Source: Candidatus Moraniibacteriota bacterium
GTDB lineage: Bacteria > Patescibacteriota > Minisyncoccia > Moranbacterales > UBA11712
DNA length: 33,078 nucleotides
Reading direction: 5' to 3'
Assembly: GCA_028716005.1 (NCBI GenBank)
Contig: JAQUQQ010000005.1
Span: 1-33,078, forward strand
This document shows positions 16,677-25,103 of the stretch, piece by piece (position 1 is the first letter of the stretch; every line of letters begins with the position of its first letter). The notes below the pieces were generated by a model, which was not told the origin of the DNA, did not search any database, and saw nothing but the letters and a program-made list of their open reading frames with translations. Position numbers and translations under genes: made by a program.

Positions 16677-17705
16677 ATGGCAAGAAAGAAAAACATCTCC
16701 GTTTGCGTCATCGGCGCCGGACTCATCGGAAAAGAAAGGCTCATGAGCTTGCGGCAACTCATCAAGAAAGGCAGAAAGGTTGAAATTGCCGGAATTTTCG
16801 ATCCCTATGCGCCAAACAAGGACGAAATTGCCAAAGAATTCAACACAAAATTTTTCGATTCGCTCGATGCCCTCTTCGCCGGCTGCCCTGATTGGATTTT
16901 CATCGCTACGCCGCATGACGACGCGGTTGAAATCGCGAAAAAAGCCCTCGCGAAAGGTTTCAAAGTGCTGGTTGAGAAACCGCTGGGACGTTCGTATAAA
17001 GAGGCAAAAAGTGTTTTTGATTGCACGACCAAGAAAAATCAGCTTTGGGTCGGATTCAATTATCGTTTTTTTGACGGAATTGCCGCGGCCCTAAAAGACA
17101 TCCGCCAAAAAAAATTCGGGGATTTGATTTCCCTGAACATTCTGATGGGCCACGGAGGCAACCCAAAAGACAAGCTGGGCTGGAAGCTGGACCCCGTGAA
17201 AGCCGGCGGCGGATGCCTCATTGATCCCGGAGTTCACTTGCTGGACATATGCCAGCTGATCGCGAAAGGCAAGCTTGAAGTCATGTGCGGAATGCCCTGG
17301 AAAGGATTTTGGAAAACGGGAATTGAAGAAGAAACCAACTTATTGTTGCGATTCGGAAAAACGGCCATAAACTTTCAAGTGTCCATCGTGAAATGGGCCA
17401 GCACTTTCCGAATGGAAATCAACGGCACAAAAAAATACGGAATTGTTACGGGGAGGAACAGAAGTTACGGCGACCAAAAATATATTATCGGAGAAAAGTG
17501 GGGTTGGATGAAGGGCGGGAGCCAAAAAGATTCAGAGAAAGAAGTTCTGACTTCCGCCAACACCGATTCGTTCACAAAGGAAATCGAGGCTTTGCTTTTC
17601 GGCAACCAAACGAAAAATTCAATCAAGCCCTGCTCCGGAGAAGAAGCCCTGGCAGTCATGGAACTTTTGGACCGATGCAGAAAAATCCTAAAATTGCCCG
17701 TATGA
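16677..17705 (+). CDS. Gfo/Idh/MocA-family oxidoreductase
   Basis: VCVIGAGLIGKERL, DWIFIATPHDDAVEIAKKALAKGFKVLVEKPLGRSYKEA, GGGCLIDPGVHLLD. Confidence 0.9.
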   Translation: MARKKNISVCVIGAGLIGKERLMSLRQLIKKGRKVEIAGIFDPYAPNKDEIAKEFNTKFFDSLDALFAGCPDWIFIATPHDDAVEIAKKALAKGFKVLVEKPLGRSYKEAKSVFDCTTKKNQLWVGFNYRFFDGIAAALKDIRQKKFGDLISLNILMGHGGNPKDKLGWKLDPVKAGGGCLIDPGVHLLDICQLIAKGKLEVMCGMPWKGFWKTGIEEETNLLLRFGKTAINFQVSIVKWASTFRMEINGTKKYGIVTGRNRSYGDQKYIIGEKWGWMKGGSQKDSEKEVLTSANTDSFTKEIEALLFGNQTKNSIKPCSGEEALAVMELLDRCRKILKLPV

Positions 17706-18490
17706 AAAAAAATATTCTCAAAAAAATTCTCATCACTGGCGGAACGGGAGGCATTGGACGAGAGATTGTGAAATCTTTCGCGGCGGACGGCCATGAAATC
17801 ACCGTTTGGGCGACCAATCTCGAAAAATTCAACGCGCTGAAAAAAGAATGCCTCAAGCCGGAGAAAATTCAATTTCAAAAAGTTGACGTATCGGATGAAA
17901 AGCAGATTGAAGCGGCCGCGAAGAAAATAGATAGCCTGGATATACTTATCAATGCCGCCGCCGTCTTGTGGCCGGTCAAGCCTTTTCTCGAAACAAACAT
18001 TGAAGAGCTGAAAAAATCAATCGAAATTTCTATGTGGGGGACGATTTATGTCTGCTATCACCTGCTCCCCGCTCTCAAAAAATCAGACTCGGGAAAAATC
18101 ATCAATTTCAGCGGCGGAGGCGGAGCCAACGGCCGAAAAGACCACATGGCCTACAGTCTCGCGAAAACCGCTCTTGTCCGCTTCACGGAAAATCTGGCTA
18201 TCGAAAATACAGATATATATGCGAATATTATCGCTCCGGGAGCTCAAAAAACTGCTATGTGGAAAGACGAGAAAAGCGACCCCGAACCGGAAAAATGGGG
18301 AAACATGGAAGAACTTCTGGATTTCATCAAATTTTTGGCGGGCGAGAAATCAAACGGGATCAGCGGCCGGTTCCTGAACTACAGGGATGACTGGAGCAAA
18401 AAAGAATTTTTGGAAAAAATAAAAAACGATCCCGATTTTTTGACCTTGCGGAGAATAGACGATTTTCAATTTACTAAAATTAATAAATAA
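17702..18490 (+). CDS. Classical short-chain dehydrogenase/reductase
   Basis: ILITGGTGGIGREIVKSFAADGHEI, LDILINAAA, INFSGGGGANGRKDHMAYSLAKTAL, ANIIAPGAQKT. True start is ATG 17702 (ATGA overlap), not the 17393 start of the ORF track. Confidence 0.9.
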   Translation: MKKNILKKILITGGTGGIGREIVKSFAADGHEITVWATNLEKFNALKKECLKPEKIQFQKVDVSDEKQIEAAAKKIDSLDILINAAAVLWPVKPFLETNIEELKKSIEISMWGTIYVCYHLLPALKKSDSGKIINFSGGGGANGRKDHMAYSLAKTALVRFTENLAIENTDIYANIIAPGAQKTAMWKDEKSDPEPEKWGNMEELLDFIKFLAGEKSNGISGRFLNYRDDWSKKEFLEKIKNDPDFLTLRRIDDFQFTKINK

Positions 18491-18516
18491 CCGGAGATTG
18501 TCCGTTTTTCATAACC

Positions 18517-20142
18517 ATGACTAACAATTTATACCTAAAAAAAATTGCGGATACGGTAAAAAGCAACTGGATTTTGTTGCTCCTTTTTTTTGTTGCCGCT
18601 TTCATTGTTTTGGTGTTCAGATTTCCTTTTATTCATTCTTCCTATGGATACGACCAGTCGGTTTATATATACGAGGGCAGGGCTTTGTCGCTCGGAGAAA
18701 TACCCTACCGGGATGTTTGGGACCAAAGACCTCTTGGCATAGGTTATATTTTTGCTTTTTTATATAAAATCGGCTTCAGTTCATTGGCTCAATTCAATAT
18801 TTTTGAAATGTTCTGGATTATTTTCACACTCGCGGTTTTTGCTTACGTGGCCAAAAAAATTGTCCGAAACGGCCCAGTAGTCGGTATTGGCACAATATAT
18901 CTCGCTTTTTTGCTGGTGAATTATGTATTTATGGGAGGAGGAAATGGAAGCGTTGGCAGCACCGAAGGCTACGTTGAAATTCATTTGATAATGCCCTTGC
19001 TCTTGATTATTCTTGGCACATTAATGTATGGAAAGAAAAATAATCCGGTCTGGCTGGCTGTTATCGGCATATCGGCGTTTGCCGCGTTTATGATTCGAGC
19101 AACCAGCCTTGATTTCCTCGCGCCGCCTTTTGTGTATTTGTTTTTTTTGGTGAAAGAACAAAGAGTCCGCCAATGGCTGAAGAGCTATTCCCGGATTGTC
19201 CTGAGAGTTATCTTGGCTTTTGCAATACCTTTGGGCGCTTATATGATATATCTGGCTCACCTTGGAGTCTTGGCCGATTTTTATAACGCCATAGTCAAAT
19301 TCAATGTCTATTACGGGTCGACAATACCGGATTTAAAAGTGACGAATGCTGGCATATACGTGAAAGCGCTATATTCAACAGTAAACTTGCTTCAATATTT
19401 GCCAAATTTTCCAATAAGCTACGCTGTCGCGATGCTTGGCATCGTTATACTTTTCAAGAAGATCGACAAACTTAATTTGTTTATCCTGTTATTTTTTGTT
19501 TTCAGTATTATAAATATAGCCGTTGGTCTAAAACCATGGCCCCATTATTTCATCCAAATATATCCGTTCATTGCTCTTTTGTTATGCTTTGTTATTCGCT
19601 CAGTATACGACAATCTCAAGCCTTTTTTCGAAAAATACGGCTATCTCAACGTTCCCTTGCTCGGTATTTTCCTTCTTTTCTTTGTCTTTCCATATCAGCT
19701 CAAGCCCTTCATAGTCTCGCTTCAAAAACTTCAGTCCGACAAAACCGCTTTCGACAGCGCCCTGAGGCAATCTCCTCCCGACCCGATAGTCGAATATGCA
19801 AAGCAGCATCATTGGAGCGGCAGCCGCGCCGTCTACTGGACTAATTTTGGAGAATATCTTGAAACAAACATGCTTAGCTCGACAAGATATTTTTCAAATG
19901 CGCTTTCCGATATCTGGGAAATGCCAAGCAGTTTTGCCACTCCAGCCAGAGTGAACGAAGTTCTGGATGATATAAAAAACAAGCCGCCAAAAATTATTGT
20001 CCTCAACACGAATGATTTCAAATATGGATCCCTGACTTGGAGTGAAGGATCTCCACTGCGAGTTTACGTTGAATCCCATTTTCAGATCGAACCGAGCCTG
20101 AGCAACGGCACTGTGCTGGCCTTCGTGGAAAAACAACAATGA
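18517..20142 (+). CDS. Polytopic membrane protein, GT-C (GT39-like) glycosyltransferase
   Basis: HSSYGYDQSVYIYEGRALSLGEIPYRDVWDQRPLGIGYIFAFLYK; acidic loop motif plus many TM segments. Confidence 0.72.
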   Translation: MTNNLYLKKIADTVKSNWILLLLFFVAAFIVLVFRFPFIHSSYGYDQSVYIYEGRALSLGEIPYRDVWDQRPLGIGYIFAFLYKIGFSSLAQFNIFEMFWIIFTLAVFAYVAKKIVRNGPVVGIGTIYLAFLLVNYVFMGGGNGSVGSTEGYVEIHLIMPLLLIILGTLMYGKKNNPVWLAVIGISAFAAFMIRATSLDFLAPPFVYLFFLVKEQRVRQWLKSYSRIVLRVILAFAIPLGAYMIYLAHLGVLADFYNAIVKFNVYYGSTIPDLKVTNAGIYVKALYSTVNLLQYLPNFPISYAVAMLGIVILFKKIDKLNLFILLFFVFSIINIAVGLKPWPHYFIQIYPFIALLLCFVIRSVYDNLKPFFEKYGYLNVPLLGIFLLFFVFPYQLKPFIVSLQKLQSDKTAFDSALRQSPPDPIVEYAKQHHWSGSRAVYWTNFGEYLETNMLSSTRYFSNALSDIWEMPSSFATPARVNEVLDDIKNKPPKIIVLNTNDFKYGSLTWSEGSPLRVYVESHFQIEPSLSNGTVLAFVEKQQ

Positions 20143-20204
20143 TCTTGAAAAAAATTACTTTTTTTTCTGGCAAATAGAGTCGAATTATTTTTCACAAAAA
20201 TCAT

Positions 20205-21011
20205 ATGTCCGAAAAAATACCCCCCAAAAAAAACTTGAGCAAAATAAAAAATGAATGCGCGCTCACGATGCTGGGTCTTTACAAAAAAGTTCAGGCCGGG
20301 CATATCGGATCTTCTTTGTCTTGTCTGGATATTCTGGTCTATTTATATTTTTGGCGAATGACATCAGAAGATAAATTTATATTGTCCAAAGGACACGCTG
20401 CGGCAGCCCTTTATACAGTTTTGGAGAAAGCGGGGTTTATTTCCAAAGATGAGCTGAATTCCTACTATCAAAACGGCACTCTTCTGGCGGCCCATCCACC
20501 CTGCTGCGGAAAATTGAACGGCATCACGTTCGGAACAGGAAGCCTGGGACACGGCCTTTCCCTGGCAACCGGACTCGCCCTGTCAACGAAATTCACGAAG
20601 AAAAAGATGGACGTCTATTGCGTTATATCCGACGGAGATATCAATGAGGGATCGACTTGGGAAGCGATTTTGTTTGCCGGCCATCACAAATTGAAAAATC
20701 TCACCGTGATCGTCGACAATAACTGCATCCAAGCTTTCGGATTTTCAAAAGATATCCTTGACATGGATCCTCTGCAAAAAAAATTCAAGGATTTCAATTT
20801 TGAAGTCGTCGAGGTCAAAAATGGAAATGATTTTCAAGAACTGGAAAAAGCCTTCAAAAAATTGGATGTCAAGAAATCCGAAAAGCCCAGATGCATCATC
20901 GCGAAAACCACGAAAGGAAGCGGAGTGTCATACATGGAAAACAAAATGGAATGGCACTATCTCCCCATGGATGATGAGCAATACAATTTGGCCATAAGCC
21001 AATTTCAATAA
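20205..21011 (+). CDS. Transketolase N-terminal (ThDP-binding) subunit
   Basis: QAGHIGSSLSCLDILVYLYF, FILSKGHAAAALYTVLEKAG, GSLGHGLSLATGLALS, SDGDINEGSTWEAILFAGHHKLKNLTVIVDNN. Confidence 0.9.
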   Translation: MSEKIPPKKNLSKIKNECALTMLGLYKKVQAGHIGSSLSCLDILVYLYFWRMTSEDKFILSKGHAAAALYTVLEKAGFISKDELNSYYQNGTLLAAHPPCCGKLNGITFGTGSLGHGLSLATGLALSTKFTKKKMDVYCVISDGDINEGSTWEAILFAGHHKLKNLTVIVDNNCIQAFGFSKDILDMDPLQKKFKDFNFEVVEVKNGNDFQELEKAFKKLDVKKSEKPRCIIAKTTKGSGVSYMENKMEWHYLPMDDEQYNLAISQFQ

Positions 21012-21015
21012 AATT

Positions 21016-21927
21016 ATGCGCAACGAATTTTGCAAAACAATCGAAAATATAGCCGTTGAAAACGAAAAAGTTGTTTTTATGACCGGGGATCTCGGTTTTA
21101 TGGCTCTTGAGGGAATTCAGAAAGCCATCGGGGACAGATTCATCAATGCGGGCGTAAGCGAACAAAATATGCTGACCATGGCCGCCAGTATCGCGTCAGA
21201 GGGCTTTACTGTTCTGTGTTATAGTATCGCCCCTTTCGTCGTTTTCAGACCCGCGGAACAAATTCGCCTCGATGTTTGCCTCCATGACATGGATGTAAAA
21301 ATAATCGGCAATGGCGGCGGCTATGGATATGGAATCATGGGAGGCACTCATCACGCCATTGAAGACATCGCCGTTCTTTCATCTTTTCAAAACATGAAAT
21401 GCTATATCCCCTTCTGCGCCGAAGAAGTGAGGGAAATAACGACAAAAATGATGAATCACCGGGGGCCTGCCTATATAAGGCTCGAGAAAGGAGCAAAACC
21501 GGAAAACCTTGAGCTTTCGAAATATAAGCCTGTTCGAAAAATAATGGATGGGGAAAAAATTACAATCGTATCTTTGGGCACCACAACTCTCAACGCGCTG
21601 GAAGCGCTGAAATCTTTTGACAATCGAGTGGCTGACTTGTTCGTAGTCTCCGAGATGCCCATGTCTGAACTGTCCCCTGAGTTGGCAAAAAGCATAAAAA
21701 AGACAGGCAAACTGATCGTTCTCGAAGAACACGTCAGCCGAGGCGGACTCGCTGAAAACTTGTCGCTTCTATTGATTGAAAATAAAATTTTCCCCGGAAA
21801 TTTTTCCCATCACTTCGCAACCGGATACCCGGACGGACTTTATGGAGACCAGAAATATCATCAAAAACTGAACGGGCTCGATCCGGATTCCATCACCCAT
21901 AATATAAAAAAATTTCTAAATGAATAA
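21016..21927 (+). CDS. Transketolase C-terminal (pyrimidine-binding) subunit
   Basis: FMTGDLGFMALEGIQKAIGDRFINAGVSEQNMLTMAASIASEGFTVLCYSIAPFVVFRPAEQIRLDVC; GGGYGYGIMGGTHHAIEDIAV; C-terminal VLEEHVSRGGLAENL. Confidence 0.9.
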   Translation: MRNEFCKTIENIAVENEKVVFMTGDLGFMALEGIQKAIGDRFINAGVSEQNMLTMAASIASEGFTVLCYSIAPFVVFRPAEQIRLDVCLHDMDVKIIGNGGGYGYGIMGGTHHAIEDIAVLSSFQNMKCYIPFCAEEVREITTKMMNHRGPAYIRLEKGAKPENLELSKYKPVRKIMDGEKITIVSLGTTTLNALEALKSFDNRVADLFVVSEMPMSELSPELAKSIKKTGKLIVLEEHVSRGGLAENLSLLLIENKIFPGNFSHHFATGYPDGLYGDQKYHQKLNGLDPDSITHNIKKFLNE

Positions 21928-23929
21928 GGACGCTTTATATTCCCACAATTGGAATGAAAAAGAAATCGAGGAAGCCAAAAAACTTATCGGGCCAATTTTG
22001 ATTGTGGGAGCTTCGGGCTTTATCGGGTCAAAATTTTTTTTCAATCTTTCCCGATACAGAGATGATGTCTATGCCTGTTCAAGAAACGCCAAACAAAGCT
22101 GGAGGTTGAGCGCCGCCGAATCATCGCGCCTTATCAATCTTGATATATTGAACTTTGACAGTTTGAAAAATGCGATTGGCCGATTGAAACCGCAAACTAT
22201 TTTCAACTTATCCGCCTATGGAGCGTATTCCAGGCAGACTGACACGGAAAAAATTCACCAAACAAATTATATCGGAACTCTCAACCTAATCCGCGCTTTG
22301 ATGGAAACCGGATGCAGCGCCTTTGTTCAGGCAGGGACATCTTCCGAATATGGATTGAATTGCGCTGGGCCGGATGAAAATGACACCTTGTCTCCCAACA
22401 GCGACTATGCCGTTTCCAAAGTCGGAGCTTCGTATTTGGTAAAATACTACGGAACAATTTTGAATTTTCCTTGTGTCAATTTGAGGCTTTATTCCGTCTA
22501 TGGCCCTTGGGAAGAAAGAGACCGGTTGATTCCCACTCTCATATCGAACGGCCTACAGGGCAAATATCCAAATTTAGTAAACAAGGATATCTCCAGAGAT
22601 TTTGTATATGTTGACGATTGCTTGAACGCGTTTGTGAAAGCAGCTCTAAACGCGTGTAAAACAAATCCGGGAATTTCCCTGAATATCGCTTCAGGGATAA
22701 AAACGACTCTCGAAAACGTCGCGAAAACGGCTCAAAAAATATTCGGCATCCAGAACGAACCGGTTTTCGGATCCATGGCAAACCGAAAATGGGATTTGGT
22801 GGATTGGTATGGAAATCCCGACTTTGCTGAAAAAATAATGGGATGGAAATACAAAACAAGTTTTGAAGAGGGATTGAGATCAAATGTCGAATGGGAAAAG
22901 GTCGCCGCCGAGAAACTGAAACATGTCTACATTCCCTCAAAGAACAAGATGGTTTCGGCGATTGTTGCCTGCTACAAAGATAATCTTTCCATTCCCATAC
23001 TTCACAAACGACTGACTGAAGCATTCACAAAAACCGGTTATGATTATGAAATTATATTTGTGAATGACGCAAGTCCCAATAACGACGAAGAAGTCATTGC
23101 AAATTTGTGCGCTGGAGACAGTCATGTTATCGGAATTTCGCATTCAAGGAATTTCGGGTCCCAATCGGCTTTTTTGAGCGGAATGGAAATATCTTCCGGG
23201 GACGCGGTTGTTTTCATGGATGGCGACGGACAGGACCCTCCGGAAATTATTCCCAAATTTATCAAAAAATGGGAAGAAGGATATGATATTGTTTATGGGA
23301 AAAGAGTCAAAAGAGAGGCTCCGTTTTATATGCAAATATTCTATAAACTATTTTATAGAATTTTCAAAAAATTATCTGATATAAAAATACCTGTTGATGC
23401 CGGTGACTTTTCTCTCGTCGACAGAAAAGCGTCAGAATACTTGATGAAATTTACCGAAAAAGACGTTTTTCTGCGGGGTCTCCGCGCCTGGGTTGGATTC
23501 AAGCAGACGGGAGTTTCATACTTGCGGCCCGAACGCTTGTTTGGAAAAAGCACCAATAATTTCTGGAAAAATATCTGGTGGGCGAAAAAAGGTATTTTTT
23601 CTTTCAGTACAAAACCGCTGCAATATATTCAATCAATCGGAGTTTTCGTTTTTTTGGTGACGGTGGGATTGGGCGTATTTTATTTGGTTGATTATTTCCT
23701 TCATCCCCCGACGGACGCGCGCGGCATTACGACAATAATTCTTCTTGTTCTTGGCATAGGCAGTATTCAGCTCATTTCGACGAGTATACTAGGAGACTAT
23801 ATTGGAAAAATTACCGAGGAAGTGAAAAGCAGGCCCAGATTTATTCGAAATAAAATTCTTTATAATGGCAAAATTTATTCGAGTTCTGAAGATATTTCAA
23901 AGCTAATCAATGAAATAAAAAGTATTTAA
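21920..23929 (+). CDS. Fusion: N-terminal extended SDR epimerase + C-terminal GtrB-like GT2 with two TM segments
   Basis: N: ILIVGASGFIGSKFFFNLSRY, AGTSSEYGLN, YAVSKVGASYLVKYYG, LRLYSVYGPWE. C (from about residue 345): VSAIVACYKDNLSIPILHKRL, VNDASPNNDEEVI, SRNFGSQSAFLSGM, MDGDGQDPPEIIPKF, then TM pair. Confidence 0.87.
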   Translation: MNKDALYSHNWNEKEIEEAKKLIGPILIVGASGFIGSKFFFNLSRYRDDVYACSRNAKQSWRLSAAESSRLINLDILNFDSLKNAIGRLKPQTIFNLSAYGAYSRQTDTEKIHQTNYIGTLNLIRALMETGCSAFVQAGTSSEYGLNCAGPDENDTLSPNSDYAVSKVGASYLVKYYGTILNFPCVNLRLYSVYGPWEERDRLIPTLISNGLQGKYPNLVNKDISRDFVYVDDCLNAFVKAALNACKTNPGISLNIASGIKTTLENVAKTAQKIFGIQNEPVFGSMANRKWDLVDWYGNPDFAEKIMGWKYKTSFEEGLRSNVEWEKVAAEKLKHVYIPSKNKMVSAIVACYKDNLSIPILHKRLTEAFTKTGYDYEIIFVNDASPNNDEEVIANLCAGDSHVIGISHSRNFGSQSAFLSGMEISSGDAVVFMDGDGQDPPEIIPKFIKKWEEGYDIVYGKRVKREAPFYMQIFYKLFYRIFKKLSDIKIPVDAGDFSLVDRKASEYLMKFTEKDVFLRGLRAWVGFKQTGVSYLRPERLFGKSTNNFWKNIWWAKKGIFSFSTKPLQYIQSIGVFVFLVTVGLGVFYLVDYFLHPPTDARGITTIILLVLGIGSIQLISTSILGDYIGKITEEVKSRPRFIRNKILYNGKIYSSSEDISKLINEIKSI

Positions 23930-23932
23930 AAT

Positions 23933-24655
23933 ATGGCAAGCATAAAGGATGACAGGGGCTTCAATCAGGGATTCAGGCCGTCAAAGGCGCTTGATATCAG
24001 AACGGAGCGAAGATGCGATTATATGATCAGCAAGATGAATTGTTCGGAGAACACAAGTATTCTCGAAATCGGATGCGGCACCGGGGAAATTTCATTTTTG
24101 CTCGCAAAAAAAAATGCTGCAGAGGTTACTGGAACTGATTTATGCACTCCCTTTATCAACGAGGCTCAAAATAGGTATAATTTGGAAAACTTAAAATATA
24201 AACAGCTTGATTTCAACAATCCTGAAAGCATAGATCGCGTATTGGGAAAAGATAAATTTGATTATATCGTAGGAAACGGCATTCTTCATCACCTTTATTA
24301 TCAAATTGACGATGCCCTAAGAAATATCCACTCTCTCCTGAAAGACAACGGAAAATTGATATTTCTCGAACCAAATATCCTGAACCCATATTGTTTTTTG
24401 ATTTTTAGATTTAGTCTCTTTAGAAAGATGGCAAAGTTAGAACCAGGCGAAATGGCTTTCATGAAAAAATTTATCGAAAAAAAATTGACCAGGGCTGGAT
24501 TCAAAGATATTGAGGTTGAATATAGGGATTTCCTGCTTCCAGGAACTCCGAATCTATTTATAAAACCTTTAATCAGCTTGGGAAATATAATTGAAAAAAT
24601 TCCCGCGATAAAAAAAATTTCTCAATCAATTTTCATTACTGCGATAAAAAAATAA
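23933..24655 (+). CDS. Class I SAM-dependent methyltransferase
   Basis: SILEIGCGTGEISFLLAKKNAAEVTGTDLC, FDYIVGNGILHHL, GKLIFLEPN. Confidence 0.9.
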   Translation: MASIKDDRGFNQGFRPSKALDIRTERRCDYMISKMNCSENTSILEIGCGTGEISFLLAKKNAAEVTGTDLCTPFINEAQNRYNLENLKYKQLDFNNPESIDRVLGKDKFDYIVGNGILHHLYYQIDDALRNIHSLLKDNGKLIFLEPNILNPYCFLIFRFSLFRKMAKLEPGEMAFMKKFIEKKLTRAGFKDIEVEYRDFLLPGTPNLFIKPLISLGNIIEKIPAIKKISQSIFITAIKK

Positions 24656-24659
24656 TAAA

Positions 24660-25103
24660 ATGTCTTATTTTTTGAAAAAAATATATTTTTCCATATTCGA
24701 ATCAAACAAGTTTAGCGAAAAATTCCGTTATCTTTTTGTCGGCGGCTCTTGCGCTGTAGCTGATCTTTTCACTTTATTCATTCTTGTCAATATTTTTCAC
24801 ATTTGGTATTTGACCGCTTCGATAATCTCTTTTATTGTATTAGGAATTGCCGGATATGCCGGACAAAAATATTTTACCTTTAGAGATTATTCCAAAAGAC
24901 ACGGTATACAATTGACTATATTTTTTTTGATAATCGGAACAGGACTTTTGCTTAATTCTCTATCAATGCTTTTCTTTGTAAGTTTTTTAGGTTTCTGGTA
25001 TCTTTGGGGAAGCGTAATCACGAAATTCATTATGCTTGTTTGGAATTTTACAGCCAACAAATATCTAACTTTCAACAGTAAATTTCATGGAAATGCTGAA
25101 TAA
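24660..25103 (+). CDS. gtrA-like: GtrA-like membrane protein (putative polyprenyl-phosphate-sugar flippase)
   Basis: FRYLFVGGSCAVADLFTLFILVNIFHIWYLTASIISFIVLGIAGYAGQKYFTFRDYSK...FIMLVWNFTANKYLTF, GtrA signature. Confidence 0.86.
   Translation: MSYFLKKIYFSIFESNKFSEKFRYLFVGGSCAVADLFTLFILVNIFHIWYLTASIISFIVLGIAGYAGQKYFTFRDYSKRHGIQLTIFFLIIGTGLLLNSLSMLFFVSFLGFWYLWGSVITKFIMLVWNFTANKYLTFNSKFHGNAE

Noticed and set aside
17393-17701. N-terminal 103 residues of the 17393-18490 ORF
   Set aside because: Overlaps the Gfo/Idh gene in another frame; the SDR starts at ATG 17702 with the Rossmann motif close behind.
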